64,000 nt of DNA from Tateyamaria sp. syn59 (GCF_007995245.1 NZ_VCBA01000015.1:1-64000); one strand, 5' to 3'. Positions 7,924 through 16,341 are shown, counted from the stretch's first letter. A program made the numbers and translations. Notes: generated by a model not told the origin, from the sequence alone.

Positions 7924-9668
7924 TGTGCTGCTCCTTTCACAGCGGGTTCTTGTGAGCGACGGGCGGCAAGTTGTGCGGCAGCCGTCTGGGCCACGGGTGT
8001 CCCCTGCTGACGCGGACGCAGCATGTCTTCCTTGTCGCCGAAGCCCGTTTGCGTGCCTTTGTTAAGGGTCAGAACCTTGTTGACTGCTTCCAAAGTGCTG
8101 GGGCGATGCGTCATCACAAAGGTGATGGCCCCCCGCGCACTGGCGCCGCGAATGGCGTTGCGCAGCGCCGCTTCGCCCTGCCCGTCCAGGTCAGAGTTCG
8201 GCTCATCCAGCACCAGAATAAACGGATCATCATAGAGCGCGCGCGCCAGTGCGATCCGTTGGCGTTGACCGCCGGACAAATGGAACCCGTTGCCGATCTC
8301 GGTCGCATAGCCGTCGGGCAAGCTGCTGATCAGACCGTGCACATCGGCAGCGACGGCAGCGGCGAGCACCTTGCTGTCATCGATCGACGTCGAAAACCGT
8401 GCGATGTTCTCGCGGATGGTCCCATCGAACAGATGCACATCTTGGGGCAGATACCCCACCAACTGCCCCAACTCTTCGGGATCCCATTTGGCCATGGGCG
8501 TCCCGTCTAGGCGAATGGCCCCACGCTGCGGTGTCCAGATCCCCGCCAGCATCTTGGCCAGCGTCGACTTGCCGGACCCACTGTGGCCGATCACGGCCAA
8601 AACGTCGCCAGCAGACAGGGAAAACTCAATCCCGCCGATGGTGGCGTTTTGCGCGAGAGGCGGGCCTGCCTGCTGAATGGTCGCGTTCAGCGAAATTTGC
8701 GGACGCGGCAGCGCCAACCGCTTGGGCGGTTCGGGGTAGGCCTCAGAGAGGGCGCGCAGGGTCTTGTACGACCCACGGGCGGCCAAGAAGGTGCGCCACT
8801 GACCGATCAGCTGGTCGATGGGTGCAAGCGCACGGGCCAGCACGATGGTCGCCGCAATCATCACACCGGCGGTGGCTTGACCACTGACGGCCAGAGCCGC
8901 ACCCAACCCCAGCATGCCCGATTGCAGCGTCATGCGGGTCGTCTTGGACATCACCGAAAAGCTGGCCAACCTGTCAGACACGCGCGATTTCAGGTGATGC
9001 GCATTGTGTTGCAGAGCTGTCCAACGCCGGGCGAGATCACCAGTCATACCCATCGCGTGGACAAGCTCTGCGTTCTGCTCACTGGAGGTGAACAAACTGT
9101 CGGACCTGGCGCGCGCTTGGGCCGCGCCTTGCATCACATCGGCGGAGCGCGCGTTGTTGATCAGGGCCATAAGGGTCAAAAACAGCGCACCAGCCAGACC
9201 CAGCGCCCCAAGATAGGGGTGCAGGACATAAAGCACCCCAAGATAAAGCGGGATCCACGGCGCATCGAAAAACGCAACCAGCGTAGGCCCCGAAATGAAA
9301 TCGCGCATCCCATTCACATCGGCGGCGGGGGTATCGCCGGTGGCCTTGCCTTGGACCCGGCGGCGGATCGAGGCCTGCAGGATCGGCGCGCCAATCTCCA
9401 GCTCAAACCGCGCGCCAAGGCGGCTGAGGATCCGCATGCGGATCAGATCGAGAAGGCCGGTAACCAGGAAAACGCCACCCAGCAGGATGCTGAGGGCAAT
9501 CAGGGTGTCCATATTCTGGCTGGTCAGCACGCGATCGTAGACTTGCAGCATGTAGAGGGGGCCGGCCAACATCAGCAGGTTCAGGATCATGCTGAAGAAG
9601 CCGATGGCGACAAAACCGCTGCGCAGCTTGCCCCATGCGGATTTGACGGTGGATTTTTTCTGAAACAT
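7920..9668 (-). CDS. Type I secretion ABC transporter (PrtD-like)
   Basis: A 582-residue half-transporter with an N-terminal membrane domain (about residues 20-310, five to six segments) and a C-terminal nucleotide-binding domain. The latter has Walker A ([12 protein letters not shown]), the signature (LSGGQRQRIALARAL) and Walker B with the DEPNSDLD ending common in protease/RTX exporters. There is no N-terminal C39-like domain, which places it with PrtD/AprD rather than HlyB. It energises one-step export of RTX proteins. It lies 63 bp downstream of the large RTX/CHRD gene on the same strand, and that gap holds a hairpin (9694-9719). The natural substrate is therefore very likely the 1060-residue protein. 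Confidence 0.94.
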   Translation of the reverse strand: MFQKKSTVKSAWGKLRSGFVAIGFFSMILNLLMLAGPLYMLQVYDRVLTSQNMDTLIALSILLGGVFLVTGLLDLIRMRILSRLGARFELEIGAPILQASIRRRVQGKATGDTPAADVNGMRDFISGPTLVAFFDAPWIPLYLGVLYVLHPYLGALGLAGALFLTLMALINNARSADVMQGAAQARARSDSLFTSSEQNAELVHAMGMTGDLARRWTALQHNAHHLKSRVSDRLASFSVMSKTTRMTLQSGMLGLGAALAVSGQATAGVMIAATIVLARALAPIDQLIGQWRTFLAARGSYKTLRALSEAYPEPPKRLALPRPQISLNATIQQAGPPLAQNATIGGIEFSLSAGDVLAVIGHSGSGKSTLAKMLAGIWTPQRGAIRLDGTPMAKWDPEELGQLVGYLPQDVHLFDGTIRENIARFSTSIDDSKVLAAAVAADVHGLISSLPDGYATEIGNGFHLSGGQRQRIALARALYDDPFILVLDEPNSDLDGQGEAALRNAIRGASARGAITFVMTHRPSTLEAVNKVLTLNKGTQTGFGDKEDMLRPRQQGTPVAQTAAAQLAARRSQEPAVKGAAQ

Positions 9669-9693
9669 TTGGGTGATCTCTTTTCAGCGTGAA

Positions 9694-9719
9694 GAGGTGG
9701 CGACATGTGCCGCCACCTC
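9694..9719 (-). promoter_or_regulatory. Intercistronic hairpin between substrate and transporter
   Basis: GAGGTGGCG (9694-9702) and CGCCACCTC (9711-9719) form a perfect 9-bp stem with an 8-base loop, right after the RTX gene stop on the minus strand. No U-run follows, so it is more likely a 3' stabiliser or partial attenuator that keeps substrate mRNA more abundant than transporter mRNA. Confidence 0.55.
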
Positions 9720-9731
9720 GGTCTGTTTCAA

Positions 9732-12700
9732 TCAGGCGATGAAGTCGTCGTCGCTGAAGTCGCGGCTGTTGACCCCTTCGAGGCGCACGGAAGCGTCCGA
9801 GGAGAAGGTCAGCAGGGCGTCGTCGCCGTCTTGCGACACAACAAGGCTCTCAGCGAAGTCCGGGCCGAAGTCGGAGAAATCCAACCGGTCCACACCCACT
9901 TCAAAGTCGCCCACCGTGTCATTGCCGAAGAGCCCTTCGAAGGCGAACGTGTCAGAGCCTTCGCCACCGAAGAGGAGGTCATCCCCCTGACCACCATTCA
10001 GCAGGTCGTCACCGTCTTCACCCGACAGGGTGTTGTCAGCATTGGACCCGATGATGATGTCGCCATCGTTCGACCCGATCACGTTCTCGATCGAGCTGAG
10101 GACGTCCGTCTCGACCACTTCGTCGATGACATCCAGACCGGACACACCCGTGGGCGCATCTGCGTCAATGGTCGCACCAGCATCCACCAGCGTGTCCTGC
10201 GCAATGGGGCCGTTGATCCCGGCAGGTGCGTTGTGCAGGTGGATGGCCGACACGACACCCGGAACCGGGGTCTGCAAGTCCGCTTCGTTCAGGCCCGTCA
10301 CGGTCAGCTCCGAGGAGTAGACGACTTGACCGGTGGCTTCATCGACCGAGATGGTCAGTGTCGCCGTGCCTGTCGCCTCGCTGTCGGATGTCGGGCCAGG
10401 TTCCTGGCTGGCGTCGAGTGTTGCCACCAGTTCGATGACACGCCCGTGCCCGTCACCCTCATCGCTGACAACTTCGAACTGGCCGCGGATTTCGCCGCCG
10501 GGGAAGTCCGAGGTGTGGATGTTGTAGTAGAGGTTCCCGGCAATGGCTTCCGACACAAATCCGGCAGCGTCGTTGATGTTCTGGGTGGGCTGCAAGGATG
10601 CCCCGACCACAACATTCTCGACGGACACCGTGAACCCGGTTTCGCGGGTCGCCGTGCCATTGCCGTTGGCGCCCAGGTTGACAGTGACCGCAACATCCTG
10701 GTCCGAGAAGTCGGCGGTGTCGATGCCTTCACCACCTTCGATGAAGTCGTTGCCCAGACCACCGACAATCACGTTGTCGCCTTGACCGGCAATCAGAACG
10801 TCATCGCCTGCGCCGCCGTCGACGACACCGTTGATCTGACCAAGGTCCACAACGATGTCGTCTCCAGCACCAAGTAACACGTTACCATTTACCACACCTT
10901 CATCGTCATTGACGAATGTCACGTCGCCTGCATCGCGGGCATCAATGGCGTTGACCGTGCCCGTGATTTCACCGTCGTTCAGGATCGCGCCGAGCAGGTT
11001 CAGACCACCGTCGATGCGGATACCCGCAGCGGCGTCGCTGTCTTCGGACCCGGCAATGACGCCTTCGTTCTGCACCAGACCGGCAAAACTCGCGTCTTCC
11101 TGATTGCTAAACAGGCGCAGGCCATCGCCGACAGTGTTGCCTTCCACCGCATCCCCGCGGCCTTGGAACAGACCGTCGTTGAAAATGGCAGCCGATACGA
11201 CATCACCATCCACGTCGCCGGTTTGCAGCGACACGGCAGAGCCATTGTTGCCCAGCCCCGCGTCAACGGTGCCCGTGTTGGTAAAGGTGTAATTGTCAGC
11301 GGTCCCGTCGGCATAAACCGTGCCGTTCCGCTGATCGCCAGTGCCAAGGATCGCGCCGGAGTTCACAACGTCCAGTCCTTCGCCGTCGATGTTCAGCGCG
11401 CGGCTTCCGGAAGAGACCACGCCGCCTTCTCCGTTCACAAACGAGCCACCGGTATGATCGCCCGTGCCGAAGTAGACACCGTTCTGCACACCAGAGATCG
11501 TTCCGGAGTTGGTCAACTCACCCTTAAAGTCGATCCCGTTCACGACACGAACACCGGCAACAGTGCCGTTGGCGCCTTCGGACGTGATGGTGCCGGAGTT
11601 GGTGATGATGGCATCGGTTACACCCACATTGCCAACATTGCCGATCCGGACACCGTCGCCTGCCAGCGGTGTGCCCGCAGCTGCATTTCCGCGGCCCTGG
11701 ATCGTCCCGGCGTTGTCGAGGGTGAAGCTGTTCGCCCCATCGGCGGCACCGCCAATCTCGGCACCAAAGCCAGAGCCCTGGTTGCCTTCCCCAGCATCGA
11801 TTGTGCCGCTTGCGAGGTTGCGCACGCTGAAATCATCCGCCGTGCCATCGGCATAGACAGTGCCGTTGCGCTGGTCGCCGGTGCCGAGGATGTCGCCCGC
11901 GTTGGTCAGATTAACGCCCGTGCCATCGATGTTAAAGGCACGGCTGTCCGACTGGATCGTCCCGAAGTTCAGAACATCAAGGTCATGTTCGGCCTCGCCG
12001 ATATACAGACCATTGCGCACCCCTTCGATCACACCGGTGGACGTGTTGAGAATACGACCTTCGGCAGCGGCACCATCAGCGATACGGATACCTGCAGCGG
12101 TCCCAACATTGCTCTCGGAAGAGATAAGCCCCGAGTTCACAATGTCCGTGTCCGACACAGTGCCCTCTGCGCCATTGTTGATGCGAATGCCGTCGCCCGC
12201 ACCGCCGGTGTTTGCAGCAGCTTGGCCGCGCCCTTGAATAGTGGCACCAAAACCGTTGAATACAGTGTTCGACACCACGTCGCCCGCTTCGTCGCCGACC
12301 TGGAACGAAATGCCTGCGCCGTCGTTGCCGTCGCCTGCGTCAATCGTCCCGCCTGTGAAGTTCAAGATGCTGACATCTTCCGCTGTCGCGTTGGTGTAGA
12401 TGGTGCCGTTGCGCTGGTTGTCAGTGCCGACAATGTCGCCAAAGTTACGAACGCTGATGCCTTCGCCTTCGATCTCGACCGCGCGGCTGTCTGACGAAAT
12501 CACACCGCCACGGAAGTTATCCAGCGTGCCCGAGCTGTTTGGCCCGCTAAACTCAACACCATTCAGCTCGCCCGCGATGCTGCCAAAGTTGCGAATGTCG
12601 GCGCTGGAGCCGTCGGTCACTTCGATGCCCGTGGCGTCTGCGCCATTGGCCTCAATGCTGCCTGTGCGGAAGTTAAAGACCGACACGTCCTCGGCCTCGA

Positions 12701-12914
12701 CCGAGACTGCGGAAGGCGCGCCGTTCGTTTCGACCTCGCCAAAGTTCAGAAACCGGGAAAGGTCGTTGTTCAGAACGAAGGCAGGCGTGTTATCGACAAT
12801 GGTGCTTTGGAAAAAGCCGTTGGTCAGTGTCTGTCCGTCGCGGACAGTTTCCTGAGCCAGGGACGAGGTCGTCAGCAATCTGGCGCGCAGGCTTGCAAGT
12901 AGTTCGGAAAGCAT
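9732..12914 (-). CDS. Large RTX protein with beta-helical repeats and CHRD halves
   Basis: A 1060-residue acidic protein without a Sec signal, first gene of the T1SS operon and its probable substrate. Residues ~90-670 are Gly/Asn/Ile-rich beta-helix-like sequence. They contain three diverged repeats of ~180 residues, marked by QRNGT at 167, 348 and 528 and by SRAxxIxGxG at ~143, 324 and 504. Residues ~680-730 carry RTX-like nonapeptides. Residues ~787-815 (GNLYYNIHTSDFPGGEIRG) match the C-terminal half of a CHRD domain, while ~826-920 (ATLDASQEPG, HLHNAPAGINGP) match its N-terminal half, so the order is reversed. RTX repeats (~945-990) and a DDDFIA tail end it. It is likely a cell-surface or matrix adhesin-like protein. 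The GGAG before the ATG is inside a hairpin. Confidence 0.88.
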   Translation of the reverse strand: MLSELLASLRARLLTTSSLAQETVRDGQTLTNGFFQSTIVDNTPAFVLNNDLSRFLNFGEVETNGAPSAVSVEAEDVSVFNFRTGSIEANGADATGIEVTDGSSADIRNFGSIAGELNGVEFSGPNSSGTLDNFRGGVISSDSRAVEIEGEGISVRNFGDIVGTDNQRNGTIYTNATAEDVSILNFTGGTIDAGDGNDGAGISFQVGDEAGDVVSNTVFNGFGATIQGRGQAAANTGGAGDGIRINNGAEGTVSDTDIVNSGLISSESNVGTAAGIRIADGAAAEGRILNTSTGVIEGVRNGLYIGEAEHDLDVLNFGTIQSDSRAFNIDGTGVNLTNAGDILGTGDQRNGTVYADGTADDFSVRNLASGTIDAGEGNQGSGFGAEIGGAADGANSFTLDNAGTIQGRGNAAAGTPLAGDGVRIGNVGNVGVTDAIITNSGTITSEGANGTVAGVRVVNGIDFKGELTNSGTISGVQNGVYFGTGDHTGGSFVNGEGGVVSSGSRALNIDGEGLDVVNSGAILGTGDQRNGTVYADGTADNYTFTNTGTVDAGLGNNGSAVSLQTGDVDGDVVSAAIFNDGLFQGRGDAVEGNTVGDGLRLFSNQEDASFAGLVQNEGVIAGSEDSDAAAGIRIDGGLNLLGAILNDGEITGTVNAIDARDAGDVTFVNDDEGVVNGNVLLGAGDDIVVDLGQINGVVDGGAGDDVLIAGQGDNVIVGGLGNDFIEGGEGIDTADFSDQDVAVTVNLGANGNGTATRETGFTVSVENVVVGASLQPTQNINDAAGFVSEAIAGNLYYNIHTSDFPGGEIRGQFEVVSDEGDGHGRVIELVATLDASQEPGPTSDSEATGTATLTISVDEATGQVVYSSELTVTGLNEADLQTPVPGVVSAIHLHNAPAGINGPIAQDTLVDAGATIDADAPTGVSGLDVIDEVVETDVLSSIENVIGSNDGDIIIGSNADNTLSGEDGDDLLNGGQGDDLLFGGEGSDTFAFEGLFGNDTVGDFEVGVDRLDFSDFGPDFAESLVVSQDGDDALLTFSSDASVRLEGVNSRDFSDDDFIA

Positions 12915-12918
12915 GGGT

Positions 12919-12952
12919 GATCTCCGCTTGAGATTTGGTTACTGCGGAGATC
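12919..12952 (-). promoter_or_regulatory. Hairpin covering the RTX gene ribosome-binding site
   Basis: On the minus-strand mRNA, GATCTCCGC (12952-12944) pairs perfectly with GCGGAGATC (12927-12919), a 9-bp stem with a 16-base loop. The second arm contains the GGAG Shine-Dalgarno of the RTX gene, whose ATG begins at 12914. The stem would hide the ribosome-binding site until opened, which suggests translational control. Confidence 0.55.
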
Positions 12953-13327
12953 AGACCGAGACTGTGGCCTCTCCGCTGTGCAACCAAGTGCGGATGCGGG
13001 GGAGGTATTGGAAATTCTTGGTCCGAATAGCCAGTATATGCTTGGGAAATAGTCACGAACCCTGTGAGGGACACGGAAACTTTTCCTTTTCATAACAAGG
13101 ATGTAAAAGGGGTTTTGTACATGCCAGAGTTATTCTCTGACGCCTTTTCACGAAACTGTTCGCGAAGTTTACCGGAAGAGCCAGAGTCGGCGCAAATTTC
13201 AGGTGGTGGCAGCCCGCCGCCTCAACAGTGTATCAAACGTCAAAGCAGGAACGGCTAAACCAGCCTGCCCACAACTGCTGTTGCTGGCCCCCGGCAAAGC
13301 GCTGATGCGGCCCGTCGAAGCCACCAT

Positions 13328-13650
13328 TCGCTATGTATCGACACCAAGCTCCGCGGCTGTGACCTGATGAAGATGAAGGTGGTTGATGTGATGGTTTGAG
13401 GTCAGATCAAAGAACAAGCATTCGTTCTGCAGAGAAAAATGGATGAACCTGTTAAATCTGAGACGTCGAAAGGGACACGTTCCTTGGTTGAGAAATGGAT
13501 CGAAGACAAACGGATGGTTGGCGACGTGCACCTATGGCCTAGTCGCCTTCATGAAAGACTGCACATATAGTCCCGCCAGTAGGTTTTAATCCACACGATC
13601 AGTGCACTACACACGGTTGGGACCTTTATCAAAAGATCTCGCGTTTTTCA
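13328..13650 (+). pseudogene. Decayed tyrosine recombinase / integrase fragment
   Basis: Reading in the frame of ATC at 13337, the translation IDTKLRGCDLMKMKVVDV, then KGTRSLVEKWIEDKRM and HLWPSRLHERLHI, closely resembles a widespread short tyrosine site-specific integrase family (typical pattern: IDSKLRGCDLVKLKVxDV ... LFPSRxxxxxHLSTRQYARIV). The frame is broken by stops at 13397 and 13568 and again shortly after. A later out-of-frame LYQK segment near 13630 may correspond to the IYKKTGNLR region. The N-terminal part is missing and the catalytic C-terminus is lost. It is a remnant of mobile DNA next to the T1SS operon. Confidence 0.6.
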
Positions 13651-13659
13651 TCTAGTCGC

Positions 13660-14523
13660 TCAGACCGTCTGTTTCAGCGTGTGCAAGAATGCTTGGATTT
13701 TACGGGAGCGATGGAGGTCAACGTGCGTGACCAACCAAAGCGGCATTTGCCAGTCTGCAGGGCTTGGAAACACGGTTTGTAGCCCGTATCGCGCAGAGGA
13801 TGGCAATTCGGCCACGAGGCCAATCCCTAACGCGTTGGACACCGCTTTTTCCACAACGCTGAGGTCTCTCGAAGACAAAACAACTTGGCTCCTAGGTATG
13901 TGTTCATCAAACCAGACCGAAAATGGCATGGTCCTGCTGGGCGTGTCCCACCGAACAAATCTGTGCGTACTCACGTCCTCTGGAAGGCTGGGGTGGCCGT
14001 GCACCTCTAAGTACTCTGGGTGTGCATAGAGCCCGAACCTGAGGTCTGTAAACGGCAGAACGACGTTATCCGGTTCTGATGGTTTGGGCCCGCTTCTCAA
14101 AGCCATGTGCGCCGCGCCATACTCGAGTTTTAGCACCTCGGCGCTGGCGACGTACTGCACATGCAGGTTTGGATTTTCAGACCCAAATTGCGCCAGCGTA
14201 GGCATGAGAAGCTCGGCGACATGTTCATGCGACGTCACGATGAAGTCGCCGGACAGGTCGCTAGACGTATTGCGCGTTCGGGCGGCCAGTTGGTTGAATT
14301 GATCCTGTGTTGCGCGCGCGACGTTGAGCAAGTCTTGACCGACCTCTGTTGGCTCATACCCGCGACTGTGACGGTGGAACACTTTGGTGCCAAGCTCTTG
14401 TTCCAAAACATCAATGTGACGCACCACCGTCGCACGATGAAGCCCAAGGACCTCTGCGGCGGCGCTGATTGTTTTGAGTTCCGCCACTTGGAAGGCCGTG
14501 CGTATCTCTGCCCAGTTCTGCAT
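13660..14523 (-). CDS. LysR-family transcriptional regulator
   Basis: A 287-residue LysR-type regulator. The start at 14523 (MQNWAEIRTAFQVAELKTIS) is chosen because LysR proteins begin at this helix; the frame extends 47 codons further without homology and runs into the divergent promoter. The helix-turn-helix is LKTISAAAEVLGLHRATVVRHIDVLEQELG, followed by FHRHSRGYEPTEVG. The effector domain (about 88-287) is of the class with short C-terminal lobes. It is divergent from the redoxin gene at 14627. The 100-bp shared region contains a perfect TGTACAAAA / TTTTGTACA inverted repeat (14532-14578), a good operator candidate. By family habit it probably controls the redoxin-SnoaL pair. Confidence 0.9.
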   Translation of the reverse strand: MQNWAEIRTAFQVAELKTISAAAEVLGLHRATVVRHIDVLEQELGTKVFHRHSRGYEPTEVGQDLLNVARATQDQFNQLAARTRNTSSDLSGDFIVTSHEHVAELLMPTLAQFGSENPNLHVQYVASAEVLKLEYGAAHMALRSGPKPSEPDNVVLPFTDLRFGLYAHPEYLEVHGHPSLPEDVSTHRFVRWDTPSRTMPFSVWFDEHIPRSQVVLSSRDLSVVEKAVSNALGIGLVAELPSSARYGLQTVFPSPADWQMPLWLVTHVDLHRSRKIQAFLHTLKQTV

Positions 14524-14531
14524 GTGCCATA

Positions 14532-14578
14532 TGTACAAAATTTCGACATATAGTGAATACCACGTGTTCTTTTGTACA
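14532..14578. promoter_or_regulatory. Candidate LysR operator (inverted repeat)
   Basis: TGTACAAAA (14532-14540) and TTTTGTACA (14570-14578) form a perfect 9-bp inverted repeat with a 29-bp spacer, centred between the divergent LysR (start 14523) and redoxin (start 14627) genes. The size and position fit paired LysR recognition and activation sites. A TTTTGTACAT copy also occurs at 13113-13122. Confidence 0.5.
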
Positions 14579-14626
14579 TCAATTCTCGGACCTATACTGC
14601 TGCCGTCACACTTTGGAGTACGGCAC

Positions 14627-15202
14627 ATGAACACGAATATCAGCGAATGGTTCGAAGCAGACATCGCATCGCGCCCTTACACGGCCCTGATCTTTTATCG
14701 CGGCAAATGGTGCCCGTTTTGCGAAGGTCAGATACGCGAACTGAACGGCCGCTTCCTGAAAGATCTGCGCGCACTGGGAGGAGAGCTCTATGCCGTGACC
14801 TCTCAATCGCAGGAAGGTGTTGATCAGGCGGCTCAGGATTGGGCTTTGGATTACAAGATTGTGTCGGACGTTCAAAACACGCTGGCACAGCGCTTTGACA
14901 TCGCCGTCTCGCCCAAGGAGATGCCCGGAGAATACCCAAATGGCATGGTCCAACCCGGCGTTGTGATCTTGGATCGAACAGGCGCGGTGCTGGTGCAGTG
15001 GGCCATTGATCCGCAAGAGATCAACGGATTTGGGGCGCTTGGACGTCCGACACCCGAGGTTATCTGGGCGGCCTTCACAGCGGCGCGCAATGGCAGCGAT
15101 GCGGTGACATTTGATGGCCCGACTGTTGATCCCGCATTTCTGCAGGCGAAGTACCCTGCAGCCTATGAAGCGTTTGACGCTTGGATGAAGGCCAACGCGT
15201 GA
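14627..15202 (+). CDS. Redoxin / AhpC-TSA family protein
   Basis: A 191-residue thioredoxin-fold protein. The ATG at 14627 has GGAG at 14615-14618, eight bases upstream; the frame extends further upstream into the operator region, so earlier starts are unlikely. The active-site segment is YRGKWCPFCEGQIRELN (CxxC, near residues 25-41). SQSQEGVDQAAQDWALDYKIVSD and VVILDRTGAVLVQWAID follow, typical of the atypical redoxin group that detoxifies peroxides or reduces disulfides in the cytoplasm. It is divergent from its likely LysR regulator and followed 47 bp later by a SnoaL-fold gene on the same strand, so the two may be co-transcribed. The true electron donor is unknown. Confidence 0.85.
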   Translation: MNTNISEWFEADIASRPYTALIFYRGKWCPFCEGQIRELNGRFLKDLRALGGELYAVTSQSQEGVDQAAQDWALDYKIVSDVQNTLAQRFDIAVSPKEMPGEYPNGMVQPGVVILDRTGAVLVQWAIDPQEINGFGALGRPTPEVIWAAFTAARNGSDAVTFDGPTVDPAFLQAKYPAAYEAFDAWMKANA

Positions 15203-15249
15203 GGTTGGTACGCCGTGTAGAACAACGCATTCCTGATTGAGACAAAACC

Positions 15250-15645
15250 ATGACACAACGCAAGATAGCTGAGCATCCCCACCAGATTGCGGCGTGCGTC
15301 GCCGAATTCGTGAAAGACGGAGATATGGAGGGTGTTCTTTCCATGTTTCACCCGGATTGCCGCGTCGCGATGGACCCTGACGGCGCACCAATGGAAGGGC
15401 ACGATGGCGTGCGCGAGATCTTCCAAGATTTTGTGGCAAGCCGGCTTATTCTAAAGCCCTCCGTCACCGGAGAGATGATCAATGGGGATACAGCTATTCT
15501 TCAGGGAGAATGGACCATTGAGGATCATGACGGCAACATCGTGGGTGGTGGTGTATCCACCGAGGTTACCAAACGGATGGACCATGGGGGCTGGGCGTAC
15601 TTCATCGATTGCCCGATCCGCGTGCCAAGACCAGTGCGGTCATAG
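15250..15645 (+). CDS. SnoaL-like / NTF2-fold protein
   Basis: A 131-residue protein with the pattern of the NTF2/SnoaL superfamily. An N-terminal helix pair (IAACVAEFVKDGDMEGVLSMFHPDCRVAMDPD) is followed by strands with GEMINGDTAILQGEWTIEDHDGN. Such small alpha+beta barrels act as isomerases, hydratases or ligand-binding proteins; nothing in the sequence fixes the reaction. It sits 47 bp after the redoxin gene and is probably in the same transcript under LysR control. Only a weak purine stretch precedes the ATG. The C-terminus (IRVPRPVRS) is short but plausible. Confidence 0.75.
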   Translation: MTQRKIAEHPHQIAACVAEFVKDGDMEGVLSMFHPDCRVAMDPDGAPMEGHDGVREIFQDFVASRLILKPSVTGEMINGDTAILQGEWTIEDHDGNIVGGGVSTEVTKRMDHGGWAYFIDCPIRVPRPVRS

Positions 15646-15903
15646 CTGAAAGACACTCCTCTAAGATCGAAGTCGCCAATGCCCGCCGGACCAGACCTGC
15701 CGTTAAGGATCGCAGTCCCTTGGCATATGAGCCTTCACGACACCGCCACAACTAAATCTCCAAGCTCGAAGCTGTTGAAAACGAATCGTCGTAGCGGAGA
15801 GATTTGAACCTGCAAAAGCGTCTTGCGCCGATCAGTGCGTCGATCACGCGGCGGGGAACAACCAGGTCCGCCAATGCAGCTCTCAATTTGCCATTGCAGG
15901 TGT

Positions 15904-16341
15904 TCAGGGGCTTCTGCGCGATGTGCAGGTTGAGCAAGTCATGCGGGAGGCTAATAAGGCAGCCAAGTCGTCCGCTTTTCCGGGTCTCGCCTCGATCGCG
16001 ATGTAAGTGGCGGCTGTTGCGGTGTAGAGATCAACAGGTGCCTTGGCCGACAGCGCGTTAGAGTTGTTGATGTTGGCGACAACACCTCCGTCCCAGCCTC
16101 CTGCGACCAGCGCATCAGCGTTTTCGTTCAGCGCCGCTGCGACAGCGCCCGAAAAGTGTGCGTTGCGTGCCTCGTCATCAACAAAGATGTCAAAGATGGC
16201 CGGTGTGTCGCCGTCTTGCAGCGCGAACCAAAGCTTTGTTCCCGGTTCGGTTTCTTTCACGACGGGTGCAGCGCCTGCGAGAAACTCAACAAAGCTCTCG
16301 GTTTGGCCTTTGGCAGCTGGCATAAGGGTAATCGTCTTCAT
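15904..16341 (-). CDS. Antibiotic-biosynthesis-monooxygenase (ABM) fold protein, apparently truncated
   Basis: Residues ~1-100 fit the ABM / quinol-monooxygenase ferredoxin-like fold (MKTITLMPAAKGQTESFVEF, EPGTKLWFALQ, AIFDIFVDDEARNAHFSG). A second ABM strand begins at about residue 112 (TYIAIEARPGKADDLAALLAS), but the frame then runs into a Cys/Ser/Arg-rich tail and stops at 145. Homologues of this kind carry two full ABM domains, so a frameshift or deletion in the second domain is likely. A continuation with ABM-like character (EHLQW) appears in another frame just downstream. No good ribosome-binding site is seen. It may be a decaying gene; the function of the intact parent is unknown. Confidence 0.55.
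   Translation of the reverse strand: MKTITLMPAAKGQTESFVEFLAGAAPVVKETEPGTKLWFALQDGDTPAIFDIFVDDEARNAHFSGAVAAALNENADALVAGGWDGGVVANINNSNALSAKAPVDLYTATAATYIAIEARPGKADDLAALLASRMTCSTCTSRRSP

Noticed and set aside
11163-12494. 443-codon plus-strand frame
   Set aside because: Antisense to the large RTX/CHRD gene; repetitive composition follows the RTX codons. The same applies to the frame at 24225-25769 opposite the third RTX gene.
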